From UBA1447 sp964568955 (GTDB lineage: Bacteria; Bacillota; Clostridia; Oscillospirales; Acutalibacteraceae): DNA of 64,000 nucleotides. The notes beneath the pieces are model-generated. The model searched no databases, had not been told where the DNA came from, and saw only the letters and a list, made by a program, of their open reading frames with translations. A program made the position numbers and the translations under genes. The stretch spans positions 100,582 through 164,581 of the forward strand of contig CAZMSM010000001.1 of assembly GCA_964568955.1 (NCBI GenBank). Direction: 5' to 3'. Position 1 is the first letter of the stretch, and the number at the start of each line of letters is the position of its first letter. Shown one piece after another: positions 53,938 to 63,955 of this stretch.

Positions 53938-54411
53938 ATGAAGACGATTGAGGAATCTAAATCTATTCTTTCGGAAGTCATGTTGCCAAGTCAGGCAAAC
54001 CCCGCGGGAACGGTTCACGGCGGCGAAATTATGAAATTGATGGATGCTTGTGGGGGCGTTACTGCAACAAGGCATGCCAAAACCAATGTTGTGACGGTGA
54101 GAGTTGACGAGCTTGTCTTCTACCATCCGATACTGGTTGGACAATTTGTAACGTGTGAAGGCGAACTTGTCTTTGTCGGCAAAACTTCTATGGAAATTAA
54201 GATAACGGTCAAAGTGGAAGATTTGATGAGCGATTTGCCGAGCAAAACGGCACTGACTGCTTATTTCACCTATGTAGCATTGGACGATAACAGAAAACCA
54301 TGCCAAGTTCCTACACTGGTTTTGCAAACATCCGAACAAAAGAGTGCCTTTGAATACGGCCGCAACAGGTATTTAGAACATAAAAAAGCAACCAATAAAA
54401 AAAATAAGTAG
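53938..54411 (+). CDS. Acyl-CoA thioesterase (hotdog fold, YciA/ACOT type)
   Basis: 157 residues. The hotdog signature is GTVHGGEIMKLMDACGGVTATRH, with the helix following the HGG motif and the conserved Asp. VTVRVDELVFYHPILVGQFV and SMEIKITVKVEDL match acyl-CoA thioesterases such as YkhA. It hydrolyses acyl-CoA; chain length is unknown. The ribosome site before the ATG is weak. It is followed by yfhO after 30 bases. Confidence 0.9.
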   Translation: MKTIEESKSILSEVMLPSQANPAGTVHGGEIMKLMDACGGVTATRHAKTNVVTVRVDELVFYHPILVGQFVTCEGELVFVGKTSMEIKITVKVEDLMSDLPSKTALTAYFTYVALDDNRKPCQVPTLVLQTSEQKSAFEYGRNRYLEHKKATNKKNK

Positions 54412-54441
54412 AGAAATTAACTCGCATTACAGGAGTTGGCT

Positions 54442-56997
54442 GTGAAAAGTAAAATACTGACAACGTTTCAAAATAACAAGTTTCACTTTTTGGCTTTTGT
54501 TTTCAGCACGTTTGTTATCTTGTTGATTTATATCCTAGCCGGTGTCTGGCCTTTCGGCAACAGGATGATTTTGACAATGGATCTGTGGGGACAGTACTTT
54601 CCGATGATAAGCAATCTTTCGTCAGCCACGTGGCGCGAAGGGCTGTTGTGGTCATGGAAAGGCGGTCTTGGTTTTAATCAATTGGCGCAAAGTGCTTATT
54701 ACACAAACAGTCCTTCTTTTTTAATTTTTGCGCTTATTCCAAAAATCCTCGGTGTTTATTTTATCAATTATTTCGTTCTGGCAAAAATTGGCTTTTCTGC
54801 TCTTTCTTTCTCCTATTTATTAAAATACAAGTTTGATAAGAATAATTTATCTACAGCCGTGTTTTCATCTTTATACGCCTTGAGCGCATATTCGATAGCG
54901 TTTATTTCACAAACAATGTGGTTTGATGCTGTTATATTATTACCCCTCATCATTGTTGGCTTTGAAAAGATGATGAATAAGGGAAAGCCTTACTTGTATT
55001 GTGCAACACTTTTTGTGGCGGTCTTTTCAAATTTTTACATTGCGTATTCGATTTGCATTTTTATGTTTTTATACTTTATATTCTACCAAATATCAAATGC
55101 AAGTGAAAAGCAAATCGTCATAAGACAAACTGTTTCGTTTGCTACTTATTCTGTTTTGTCAGCCGGCGCAAGTGCAGCAATAATCTTCCCCACTTTCGCA
55201 GCAATCAGCAGAACGCTGGCATCCTCTTTGAAATATGAGGGTAGTTTAAAGTTATATCATTCAGGGTTGGACTATGTCGAGCGACTGTTACCGGGAACAG
55301 ATGCGTCACTGGCATACGGCGTTCCAAATCTGTATTGTTCGGTCCTTGCCTTGATTTTAGCCCTTGTATTTATATTCAATTCGACCGTCAATATTCGTAA
55401 AAGATTAGCATACCTTGGGTTAACGAGTTTTATGCTGTTGTCTTTTAATCTTAATATATTAAACTACATCTGGCACGGTTTTCATTATCCAAATCAATTG
55501 CCGGGAAGGCAAAGTTTTATTTTTTGCTTGTTGATTATACTAATGGCTTATGAAGCTTTTATTCATTTGAAAACTGTGCGTAACCTATCAATAACGATGA
55601 GCTTCTTGCTTGGTTTGGGTTTAATCGCTACGATTCTTTTCACCACAAATAATATTACATCGGCGAGGGTTGCTATAGCGGCAGTGTTATTACTTGTGTA
55701 TGCCCTGCTAATATGGTCCTTACGTGTGAAGGATAAGAAGTTTTTGCCGGCAATATTGTGTTTCGCTGTTCTCGCTGAGGTTGCAAGCAGTTGTGTATAT
55801 ATGGCAGTAAATATGCCGCTAACTTCGAACCTTTCAGATTATAATCGGCAACTTAATACCATAACACCCTTTGCGCAAGAATACGATTACCAAAATAATG
55901 AGTTTTACAGGATTGAAGCAATGCCCAATTTCACTTTCAACCCCGGTCAATTATGTGATTACAGCGGTATTACACATTACTCGTCTACCATGACCGGCGA
56001 TGGATATGATTTTTTCAAATCACTCGGATTTTCAGTCTATGCAAAAAACGTTAGTACGATATATAGGCAGAGCCCGGTTACAAATACAATGTTCGGAGTT
56101 AAATATATATTTGACCGCTCCGGGAAAAACGATTGCTACGGTCTTGATATGCTATCAGAAAGCAACGGAAAAACAATCTATAAAAATAAATACACGTTGC
56201 CGATTGCCTTTATGTGCGATAGTCAAATTTTTGATTTTGACGCAAACCTCTACGAGGAACCCTTGGCAGTACAAAATGATTTGATTCGGTTTGCCGCGGG
56301 TTCCACAGACAATGTATTTACTCGATTGGACCAGGTGACTAAAACGCCTGAAAATGCAGTCGTGACACAGCGCGGCGAATTTGAATACAGCTACAAAAAA
56401 ACGCAGGAAAATGCTCGTGCTGTTTTCCGGTATGACTGTATTTCACCATACGATACAGAAATATTTTTTGAAAGCAAATTTACCGGCGGTGTTGTGGATA
56501 TTAATATTAATGGCAGTAAAGTTTGGTCAGATGATTTCAGGTTCAGCGATATACGATACATCGGCTGTGTTAAGAAGGACGATGAAATATGCATAACCGT
56601 CACAAACGATAAAGCATATGGCGAGTGCGGATTAAGGATGTATTCGTTTGACAAAGATGCATTTCAATCGGCATATAGTAAATTAAATGGAGAAACAATT
56701 AAAATTGAACACTTTGGAAACAGAAAGTTTAGTGGTACAATAACCGCAGATAACAGTGGTATCCTGTTAACATCTATACCGAACGACGGTGGTTGGTCGC
56801 TTCGGGTCGATGGAGAAAGAGCAGATGTTCATACAGTTGGGGGCTATTTATGTGCTTATAATCTGGGCAAGGGCACTCATGCACTTGAATTCTCATATTT
56901 CCCCGAAGGACTGTCGACAGGATTAATTATTTCGATTGCTTCGATTTTTGTTTTAGGCATATTTTTCTATATTGATAAAAAGAGATTGCCTGAATGA
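54442..56997 (+). CDS. YfhO family multispanning membrane protein
   Basis: 851 residues. About a dozen hydrophobic helices fill residues 10-470, beginning with an ILAGVWPFG segment and MDLWGQYFPM that is typical of YfhO. A hydrophilic extracytoplasmic part lies at about 470-820, and a last helix near the C-terminus is followed by KKRLPE. In Bacillus and Listeria, YfhO-type proteins take part in glycosylating wall or lipid-linked polymers (GtcA/CsbB systems). No partner glycosyltransferase is nearby, so the role is inferred from the family. The start is GTG 54442 behind CAGGAG. Confidence 0.88.
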   Translation: MKSKILTTFQNNKFHFLAFVFSTFVILLIYILAGVWPFGNRMILTMDLWGQYFPMISNLSSATWREGLLWSWKGGLGFNQLAQSAYYTNSPSFLIFALIPKILGVYFINYFVLAKIGFSALSFSYLLKYKFDKNNLSTAVFSSLYALSAYSIAFISQTMWFDAVILLPLIIVGFEKMMNKGKPYLYCATLFVAVFSNFYIAYSICIFMFLYFIFYQISNASEKQIVIRQTVSFATYSVLSAGASAAIIFPTFAAISRTLASSLKYEGSLKLYHSGLDYVERLLPGTDASLAYGVPNLYCSVLALILALVFIFNSTVNIRKRLAYLGLTSFMLLSFNLNILNYIWHGFHYPNQLPGRQSFIFCLLIILMAYEAFIHLKTVRNLSITMSFLLGLGLIATILFTTNNITSARVAIAAVLLLVYALLIWSLRVKDKKFLPAILCFAVLAEVASSCVYMAVNMPLTSNLSDYNRQLNTITPFAQEYDYQNNEFYRIEAMPNFTFNPGQLCDYSGITHYSSTMTGDGYDFFKSLGFSVYAKNVSTIYRQSPVTNTMFGVKYIFDRSGKNDCYGLDMLSESNGKTIYKNKYTLPIAFMCDSQIFDFDANLYEEPLAVQNDLIRFAAGSTDNVFTRLDQVTKTPENAVVTQRGEFEYSYKKTQENARAVFRYDCISPYDTEIFFESKFTGGVVDININGSKVWSDDFRFSDIRYIGCVKKDDEICITVTNDKAYGECGLRMYSFDKDAFQSAYSKLNGETIKIEHFGNRKFSGTITADNSGILLTSIPNDGGWSLRVDGERADVHTVGGYLCAYNLGKGTHALEFSYFPEGLSTGLIISIASIFVLGIFFYIDKKRLPE

Positions 56998-57067
56998 TAA
57001 TATAAAATGTTTTTTTTAACTTTATTTTTAAAATATTGCATGTTTATGTTTTAGGAGGTGTGAGCGA

Positions 57068-57985
57068 ATGATGGAAAAAGCAATTGAGGTGCATGGCTTA
57101 ACAAAATCTTACGCAGACGTGAAAGCGGTAAATAATATCAATTTTTATGTAGAACGCGGGAAGTTTTATGCTTTTTTAGGCCCGAACGGAGCCGGTAAAT
57201 CGACAACGATTGATATCATTAGCACCGCACTGAAAGCTGATGAAGGCACTGTAATAATAAACGGTTTAACCCTCGGTCAAGAAGACGAAAAAATACGCTC
57301 GGCCATCGGCGTTGTTTTTCAAGACAACTTGCTGGACAACCTGCTGAGTGTCAAAGAGAATTTATATACAAGGGGTAGTTTTTATAATCTACGCGGCAAT
57401 GCGTTGAAAGAAAAAGTGAATACCGCTGCAGAAGAAACCGGTGTGCTGGATTTTATCAACAGGCCATACGGTAAGCTTTCCGGTGGCCAACGCAGACGAG
57501 CGGACATCGCGAGGTCATTGATAAACACACCTTCCATACTTTTCTTGGACGAGCCAACAACCGGTCTTGACCCACAAACAAGGCGAAATGTTTGGGACAC
57601 CATTAAGCAGCTGCAAGCCAAAAGTGGTATGACAGTCTTTTTGACAACCCATTATATGGAAGAAGCGGCCGGAGCAGACTATGTTATTGTGATAGACAAC
57701 GGAGAAATAGCCGCTCGGGGCACTCCGTCGGAGCTGAAAGAAAAATACACGACCAATCTTTGCCGCTTGGCCACTTCAAATCCGGATGAAATAATCGAAA
57801 TATTGAACAAATTAAAGCTGCCATTCAAGCAAAATGCAAATATCATCACTATCAATATCGACGCTACCCTTGAAGCGCTTGCGATTATTGAGCAATGCAA
57901 AGAGTATATTACCGGGTTCGAAGTTTTAAACGGTACAATCGAGGATGCCTTTATCGCGATAACCGGGAAGGGGATACGCGAATGA
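57068..57985 (+). CDS. ABC-2 type transporter ATP-binding protein (DrrA-like)
   Basis: 305 residues. Walker A GPNGAGKSTT, signature LSGGQRRRADIARSL and Walker B ILFLDEPTTGLDPQT are intact. This class powers drug or lipid export with an ABC-2 permease. The C-terminal DUF4162-like part follows residue 225. The ATG is behind AGGAGG. The end overlaps the permease gene by 4 bases (ATGA). Confidence 0.92.
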   Translation: MMEKAIEVHGLTKSYADVKAVNNINFYVERGKFYAFLGPNGAGKSTTIDIISTALKADEGTVIINGLTLGQEDEKIRSAIGVVFQDNLLDNLLSVKENLYTRGSFYNLRGNALKEKVNTAAEETGVLDFINRPYGKLSGGQRRRADIARSLINTPSILFLDEPTTGLDPQTRRNVWDTIKQLQAKSGMTVFLTTHYMEEAAGADYVIVIDNGEIAARGTPSELKEKYTTNLCRLATSNPDEIIEILNKLKLPFKQNANIITINIDATLEALAIIEQCKEYITGFEVLNGTIEDAFIAITGKGIRE

Positions 57986-58839
57986 TGCAGTTGATTAGCA
58001 GAAATCTGAAGTTATTCTTTAGGGATAAAAGTGCTGTATTCTTCTCTCTTTTGTCGATTTTTATAATAATCGGTCTGTATGTTTTGTTTTTAGGGGACAT
58101 GCTTGTGAAGAATATGGCAGATATTCCACAAGCGAGATTTTTGATGGACAGCTGGATTATGGCCGGTGTTCTTGGCATCACTTCAACAACAACAACTTTA
58201 GGTGCATTTGGTATCATGGTAGACGACAAATACAAAAATATATCAAAAGATTTTTATACATCACCGATTAAAAAAAGTAGTTTGGCAGCAGGATATATCT
58301 TAAGCTCATTCTTGATTGGTGTTATTATGTGCCTGGTTTCGTTGGTTTTGGCGCAACTTTATATCATTTCCGGTGGCGGCAGTTTTCTGCCGATTAAAGC
58401 TATGCTCCAAACTTTTGGGTTAATCATCCTATCGGTTATTTCAAGCAGCTCCATGGTTTTCTTTGCCGTATCATTTTTTAAAAGCCAAAATGCTTATACA
58501 TCAGCAAGCACGGTTATTGGCACACTGATAGGCTTTTTAACAGGCATCTATATTCCTGTTGGCAGTCTACCGTCGGCCGTTCAACTGGCTGTAAAACTAT
58601 TCCCCGTAGCACATTCTGCGGCATTGTTTCGTCAGGTATTCATGCAATACCCCTTGTCAATATCTTTTGCCGGTGCTTCAGCCGAACAAGTTGCTCTGTT
58701 TGAAAATGAGCTTGGTGTCGTCTTTAGTTTTGGGACACACCGAGTAAGTTCTTTAGAAAGCATCGCAGTTTTAATTATGACTGCAGTAGTTTTTTATGCA
58801 CTAGCCATTGTGAATATTTCACGAAAGAGAAAAGGCTAA
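57982..58839 (+). CDS. ABC-2 type transporter permease
   Basis: 285 residues with about six membrane helices, starting MMQLISRNLKLFFRDKSAVFFSLL and including the ABC-2 loop FLTGIYIPVGSLP. It forms the channel for the preceding ATPase. The start is ATG 57982 behind AAGGGGA, overlapping the ATPase stop; a longer frame from 57895 lies within the ATPase and is rejected. The substrate is unknown. It ends 37 bases before purE, with no terminator visible. Confidence 0.9.
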   Translation: MMQLISRNLKLFFRDKSAVFFSLLSIFIIIGLYVLFLGDMLVKNMADIPQARFLMDSWIMAGVLGITSTTTTLGAFGIMVDDKYKNISKDFYTSPIKKSSLAAGYILSSFLIGVIMCLVSLVLAQLYIISGGGSFLPIKAMLQTFGLIILSVISSSSMVFFAVSFFKSQNAYTSASTVIGTLIGFLTGIYIPVGSLPSAVQLAVKLFPVAHSAALFRQVFMQYPLSISFAGASAEQVALFENELGVVFSFGTHRVSSLESIAVLIMTAVVFYALAIVNISRKRKG

Positions 58840-58876
58840 GACTTGGTACTAATAATATGAATATAGAGGTACAATC

Positions 58877-59377
58877 ATGAAAAAGGTAGCGATCATTATG
58901 GGCAGTGACAGTGATCTTGAGGTGGTCAGTGAGGCAATTAGAACATTGAAAGACTTTGGTATCGAATTTGAAGCGCATGTCTTTTCGGCCCACAGAACGC
59001 CGGAAAAAGCTCAGGTATTTTCCTCAAATGCGGCTCAAAACGGTTTTGGCGTTATTATTGCTGCTGCGGGCAAGGCGGCCCATCTTGCAGGTTTTATAGC
59101 CGCCAATACAAACTTACCGGTTATCGGCATTCCAATTAAATCATCTACACTTGATGGCCTTGACGCATTGTTGTCTACCGTTCAAATGCCTGCCGGGGTT
59201 CCGGTTGCCACAGTGGCCATAGACGGTGCGAAAAACGCAGCGATCCTGGCTGTGCAGATATTGGCTGTAGAAAACAAAGAACTGTCTGCCAAACTTGTGG
59301 AGATGAAAAAAAAGATGGATGAAAATGTGTCTCAAAAAGACAGCAATCTGCAAAATCAGCTCCATGATCTTCTTTAG
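58877..59377 (+). CDS. purE: N5-carboxyaminoimidazole ribonucleotide mutase
   Basis: 166 residues. The IIMGSDSDLEVV start, SAHRTPEKA and VQMPAGVPVATVAIDGAKNA are PurE motifs. It acts in purine synthesis on aminoimidazole ribonucleotide. Where many PurEs have AGGAAHLPG, this one has AAGKAAHLAG. purK, its usual partner, is not adjacent. Only 37 bases separate it from the ABC permease, so it may share that transcript. The ATG is behind AGAGGT. Confidence 0.92.
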   Translation: MKKVAIIMGSDSDLEVVSEAIRTLKDFGIEFEAHVFSAHRTPEKAQVFSSNAAQNGFGVIIAAAGKAAHLAGFIAANTNLPVIGIPIKSSTLDGLDALLSTVQMPAGVPVATVAIDGAKNAAILAVQILAVENKELSAKLVEMKKKMDENVSQKDSNLQNQLHDLL

Positions 59378-59434
59378 CAAAGAGTACAATTGTTTTAAGA
59401 CTGAAAGATTCCAAATAAAGCTCCGGAGGTAAAA

Positions 59435-60466
59435 ATGGATAGTTACAGTAACAGTTACAAAGAAGCGGGCGTTGATATTACAGCAGGGTATAAAGCGGTT
59501 GACCTGATGAAAAAGCATATTGAACGCACAAAAACAAAAGGTGTTATATCCGGCATAGGTGGTTTCGGAGGGCTTTTTGAGCCGGACATGTCTAACATTA
59601 ACACCCCCGTTCTTGTTTCGGGTACGGACGGTGTCGGTACAAAGCTTAGGGTCGCCTTTTTAATGAACAAGCACGACACAATCGGTATTGACTGCGTTGC
59701 TATGTGCGCCAATGATGTTGCATGTTCCGGTGCGAAACCATTGTTTTTTCTGGACTACTTGGCGGTGGGTAAAAACGAGCCCGAGCGCGTGGCGGAAATT
59801 GTTGCGGGCGTCGCCGAAGGGTGTGTTCAGGCAGGATGTGCGCTTATTGGCGGCGAAACGGCCGAGATGCCCGGCTTTTATCCCGTCGACGAATATGACC
59901 TTGCGGGCTTCTGTGTTGGGTTGGCAGACAAAGCCAACATCGTTGATTGTTCCGCTGTAAAAGAAGGGGACGCATTAATCGGTGTGGAATCGTCCGGTGT
60001 TCACTCAAACGGATTTTCATTGGTGAGAAAAGTATTCAATATATCCGAAAAAAGATTAATGTTTTATCTTGATGAATGCGCTCAGACACTCGGTGAAGAA
60101 CTGTTAACACCGACAAAAATTTATGTTAAATCTCTTTCGGCATTGATGGCAAAAATTAGGGTTCGCGGGATTTCGCACATAACCGGCGGCGGTTTATATG
60201 AAAATATTCCTCGAATGTTGCCGGATGGTTTGTTTGCTCAAGTAGAGAAAAACAAGCTTCCGCAAAAGCCAATTTTCCATTTGATCCAAGACCAAGGAAT
60301 ACCCGAAAGAGAAATGTACAACACCTTTAATATGGGTTTGGGCTTATGTTTGGCCGTTGCTAGCGATAAAGCAGATGATGCTGTCAGGATATTAAAGCAA
60401 AGCGGCGAAAATGCTATGGTAGTCGGTGAGGTACGCAAAGGAGAGAAGGGCGTTACAATATGCTAA
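59435..60466 (+). CDS. purM: Phosphoribosylformylglycinamidine cyclo-ligase (AIR synthetase)
   Basis: 343 residues. The start has YKEAGVDITAGYKAVDLMK, then FGGLFEPD and SGTDGVGTKLRVAF, the ATP-binding region. IGGETAEMPGFY and SSGVHSNGFSLVR are conserved. It closes the imidazole ring to give AIR. The ATG follows CCGGAGG. It overlaps purN by 7 bases. Confidence 0.96.
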   Translation: MDSYSNSYKEAGVDITAGYKAVDLMKKHIERTKTKGVISGIGGFGGLFEPDMSNINTPVLVSGTDGVGTKLRVAFLMNKHDTIGIDCVAMCANDVACSGAKPLFFLDYLAVGKNEPERVAEIVAGVAEGCVQAGCALIGGETAEMPGFYPVDEYDLAGFCVGLADKANIVDCSAVKEGDALIGVESSGVHSNGFSLVRKVFNISEKRLMFYLDECAQTLGEELLTPTKIYVKSLSALMAKIRVRGISHITGGGLYENIPRMLPDGLFAQVEKNKLPQKPIFHLIQDQGIPEREMYNTFNMGLGLCLAVASDKADDAVRILKQSGENAMVVGEVRKGEKGVTIC

Positions 60467-61089
60467 ACGATACCGATATTGTTAAAATCGCTGTTTTGGT
60501 TTCGGGCAATGGCAGTAACCTTCAGGCATTGATTGACGCTCAAAGCAGGGGAGAGATAGCCAAAGGAAAAATTGTTATGGTGCTGTCAAGTTGCAAGGAT
60601 GCTTATGCTTTAGTCAGGGCTCAAAATGCAGCTGTAGACACAGCAGTTGTGGAAAGAAAGAGCTTCACTCAAAGCAGCCAATTTGATGGTGCCATACTCT
60701 CGGTTTTACAGCAATGCCAAGCTGAAGTTATTGTTTTGGCAGGTTTTATGTCTATACTGGGGAGTTGTTTGATAAACGAGTATAGAGATCGAATTATTAA
60801 TATTCATCCTTCCCTTATTCCTTCTTTCTGCGGCAAAGGATGCTATGGCATAAAAGTTCACCGGGATGTTATCAATAGCGGTGTAAAAATTACGGGCGCT
60901 ACCGTTCATTTTGTCAACGAGATACCGGACGGGGGAAAAATTATACTGCAAAAAGCGGTAGAGGTTGCAGATGATGATACCCCCGAAACACTTCAAAAGA
61001 AAGTTATGTCACAAGCAGAGTGGGAGATTTTACCAAAAGCTGTGGCTGAATTGTGCGAGGCAATATATAACGATAAAAGTGAGCGATAA
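60460..61089 (+). CDS. purN: Phosphoribosylglycinamide formyltransferase
   Basis: 209 residues. It transfers a formyl group from 10-formyl-tetrahydrofolate to GAR. The substrate loop VSGNGSNLQALIDA, the active-site IINIHPSLIPSFCG and the GATVHFVNEIPDGGKII segment with His and Asp are all present. The ATG at 60460 overlaps the purM end, behind AAGGAGAG. A C-terminal extension is not notable. Confidence 0.96.
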   Translation: MLNDTDIVKIAVLVSGNGSNLQALIDAQSRGEIAKGKIVMVLSSCKDAYALVRAQNAAVDTAVVERKSFTQSSQFDGAILSVLQQCQAEVIVLAGFMSILGSCLINEYRDRIINIHPSLIPSFCGKGCYGIKVHRDVINSGVKITGATVHFVNEIPDGGKIILQKAVEVADDDTPETLQKKVMSQAEWEILPKAVAELCEAIYNDKSER

Positions 61090-61103
61090 AGAGGAGAATA
61101 TTT

Positions 61104-62654
61104 ATGCGTAGAAAAGCAATTATTAGCGTATCAGACAAAACGGGTGTTGTGGAGTTTGCACGAAGCCTTACCGGTTTAGGTTTTGAGATTTTATCTACCG
61201 GTGGAACGGCAAAGATTTTAGGCGAAGCGGGGATTGACTGTACAAGTGTTTCAGATATAACCGGGTTCCCCGAATGTCTCGATGGTCGAGTAAAGACACT
61301 TCACCCGGCTATTCACGGTGGTATCTTGGCTATGAGGGGTAATCCCGAGCATATGAAGCAAATTGAAGATTTGGATATTGAACCGATTGATGTTGTTTGC
61401 ATCAATCTTTATCCTTTTAAAGAAACAATCCTGAAGGAAAACGTCACACTTGAAACGGCTGTTGAAAACATAGACGTCGGCGGTCCGACGATGCTACGAG
61501 CAGCGGCTAAAAACTGGCAAGATGTTGTAGTGGTGGTGGATCCAATGGATTATAATGACGTCATTGACGAACTAAAAGCAAACAATGAAGTGAGCAAGGC
61601 GACAAAATTTCGCTTAGCGGGGGTCGTCTTTGAACACACAGCGCAATATGACGCACTCATCAGCTCCTATCTTCGTTCGCAAAGAGGGGGGAGCGTTTTA
61701 CCGGACAAGCTTACATTGACCTACGAAAAGGTTCAGGCGATGCGATACGGTGAAAACCCACACCAAGAAGCGGCTTTTTATGCAGAGATTGGGGCGCCCG
61801 CCAATTCGTTGGCTAAAGCAACGCAGATTCACGGCAAAGAGCTCTCCTACAATAATATCAACGACACAAACGGTGCTCTTGACGTACTGAAAGAATTCGG
61901 ATGCTCAAAACCCGTTGCTGTGGCAGTAAAGCACGCTAACCCGTGTGGCGTAGGTGTTGGAGAGACGATTCTTGAAGCATATTTGAATGCCTACGAAGCC
62001 GACAGTGTTTCAATTTTTGGCGGTATTGTAGCTTTAAATCGTGAAGTGGACAAACAAACCGCACAAGAACTTGCAAAAATATTTCTCGAAATCATTATCG
62101 CACCTTCTTTTTCGGCTGAGGCCATCGAGATACTGTCCAAAAAGAAGAATATTCGTTTATTGATTCTTCCCGAACTTGCTCAAGCAAACGACGAAAACAG
62201 CATTGATTTAAAAAAGGTGGTCGGGGGTTTGTTGGTGCAAAAATTGGACACCAAGCTATTTGGCGAAGGTGAGATAAAGTGCGTTACAAAACGTAAACCC
62301 ACAGAATCTGAACTAGAGCAACTTGAATTTGCGTGGCGCATTGTAAAGCATGTAAAATCAAACGGAATATGTCTTGTAAAAGGCAATCGGACGGTCGGCA
62401 TTGGTCCGGGGCAGACAAGCAGGGTTACGGCGCTGGAACTCGCCATTAATTATGCAGGTGAACACGCAGAAGGTTGCGTAATGGGCAGTGATGCCTTTTT
62501 CCCATTTGCAGATTGCATTGAAGTTGCAAAAATTGCGGGCATAACAGCTGTTATACAACCCGGCGGTTCTGTTAGAGATGAAGACAGTATAAAGGCTGCG
62601 AACCAAGCGAATATTGCAATGGTCTTTACGGGCATGAGACATTTTAAACATTAA
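61104..62654 (+). CDS. purH: Bifunctional AICAR formyltransferase/IMP cyclohydrolase
   Basis: 516 residues. The N-terminal MGS-like cyclohydrolase (about 1-195) has ILSTGGTAKIL and VKTLHPAIHGGILA. The C-terminal transformylase has RYGENPHQEAAFY, the KHANPCGVG motif with catalytic Lys-His, and the GQTSRVTAL and DAFFPFAD motifs. It catalyses the last two steps to IMP. The ATG follows AGAGGAG, 14 bases after purN. Confidence 0.96.
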   Translation: MRRKAIISVSDKTGVVEFARSLTGLGFEILSTGGTAKILGEAGIDCTSVSDITGFPECLDGRVKTLHPAIHGGILAMRGNPEHMKQIEDLDIEPIDVVCINLYPFKETILKENVTLETAVENIDVGGPTMLRAAAKNWQDVVVVVDPMDYNDVIDELKANNEVSKATKFRLAGVVFEHTAQYDALISSYLRSQRGGSVLPDKLTLTYEKVQAMRYGENPHQEAAFYAEIGAPANSLAKATQIHGKELSYNNINDTNGALDVLKEFGCSKPVAVAVKHANPCGVGVGETILEAYLNAYEADSVSIFGGIVALNREVDKQTAQELAKIFLEIIIAPSFSAEAIEILSKKKNIRLLILPELAQANDENSIDLKKVVGGLLVQKLDTKLFGEGEIKCVTKRKPTESELEQLEFAWRIVKHVKSNGICLVKGNRTVGIGPGQTSRVTALELAINYAGEHAEGCVMGSDAFFPFADCIEVAKIAGITAVIQPGGSVRDEDSIKAANQANIAMVFTGMRHFKH

Positions 62655-62692
62655 CCACAAATTAAAAAAGAGCGGAGGCTGGTTACTTAGTT

Positions 62693-63955
62693 GTGAAAAT
62701 ATTGATGGTTGGTTCCGGTGGCAGGGAACACGCACTAATAAGAAAACTCAAAGAAAGCAAAAAGGTTGATGAGGTCATTTGCGCCCCGGGGAATGGTGGT
62801 ATTTCTTTTGATGCCGAATGTTTTCCCGTGGACGCAGGAGATGTTAACGCTATGGTTGCCCTCGCGCGGGAACAATACGTCGATATTGTTTTCGTCGCGC
62901 CTGATGATCCATTGGCTTTGGGCATGGTTGACGAAATGGAACACGCCGGAATCAAAACATTTGGACCGAAAAAGAACGCTGCCGAAATTGAAAGCAGCAA
63001 AGTGTTTGCAAAAAAACTAATGAAGACATACAACATCCCAACAGCGGATTATGAAATTTTTGATGACGCCGAAATGGCACTTCAATTTATCCACGTACAC
63101 AACAAATATCCGCATGTTATTAAAGCGGATGGGCTGGCGCTTGGCAAAGGTGTTTTCATTGTTGAAAATTATAGTGACGCCCAAACCGCAGTCAACAGTC
63201 TGATGAAAGACAAGATTTTCGGCGACTCAGGTAACAGAATTGTCATTGAAGAATACTTGACGGGCCCTGAAGTTTCTGTTTTGGCGTTTACAGACGGGAA
63301 AACTGTCGTGCCGATGGTTTCTTCCATGGACCATAAGCGTGCTTTCGACGGCGATACGGGGCCTAACACCGGAGGTATGGGGGCTATCAGTCCCAATCCA
63401 TATTATCATAAGGACCTTGCTGACCGATGCATGGAAACCATTTTTATTCCAACCGTTGAAGCCATGAATTGTGAAGGCCGACCGTTTAAAGGGTGCTTAT
63501 ATTTTGGATTAATTCTCACCGCTGAAGGGCCAAAGGTTATTGAATACAACTCAAGATTCGGTGACCCTGAAACGCAAGTGATTATGCCGCGTTTAACAAC
63601 ACCACTTATCGACATCATTGAAGCGGTAATTGAAGAACGACTTGATACAATTGATATTACATGGTGTGATAAAGCTTGTGCATGCGTAGTGATGGCGTCC
63701 GGTGGATATCCGGGTGAGTACGAAAAAAATATCCCTATTTATGGCCTGGCAAAAAATGGCCAAGCAGATGATGTTTTTGTATATCATTCCGGTACTAAAT
63801 CAAGCGAAAATGGGTTTATTACAAACGGTGGGCGAGTGCTTGGCGTAACGGCTTTAGGCGATACGATGGAACAAGCACTTCGGCGGGCATATGATGGGGT
63901 ATCAAAAATCAGTTTTGACAAAGGTTTTTACAGGAAAGATATCGGCGTGCGGTAA
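62693..63955 (+). CDS. purD: Phosphoribosylamine-glycine ligase (GAR synthetase)
   Basis: 420 residues, complete. It is an ATP-grasp enzyme that joins glycine to phosphoribosylamine. The N-terminal MVGSGGREHALIRKL, the IKADGLALGKGVFIV lysine region, the DHKRAFDGDTGPNTGGMGA segment and EYNSRFGDPETQVIMPRL are diagnostic. The start is GTG 62693; GGAGG lies 14 bases upstream, an unusually long spacing, but no better in-frame start exists. It closes the visible pur cluster. Confidence 0.95.
   Translation: MKILMVGSGGREHALIRKLKESKKVDEVICAPGNGGISFDAECFPVDAGDVNAMVALAREQYVDIVFVAPDDPLALGMVDEMEHAGIKTFGPKKNAAEIESSKVFAKKLMKTYNIPTADYEIFDDAEMALQFIHVHNKYPHVIKADGLALGKGVFIVENYSDAQTAVNSLMKDKIFGDSGNRIVIEEYLTGPEVSVLAFTDGKTVVPMVSSMDHKRAFDGDTGPNTGGMGAISPNPYYHKDLADRCMETIFIPTVEAMNCEGRPFKGCLYFGLILTAEGPKVIEYNSRFGDPETQVIMPRLTTPLIDIIEAVIEERLDTIDITWCDKACACVVMASGGYPGEYEKNIPIYGLAKNGQADDVFVYHSGTKSSENGFITNGGRVLGVTALGDTMEQALRRAYDGVSKISFDKGFYRKDIGVR

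Noticed and set aside
57895..57981. Longer start of the ABC-2 permease
   Set aside because: It reads through the ATPase gene in another frame; ATG 57982 has its own ribosome site and a proper membrane start.
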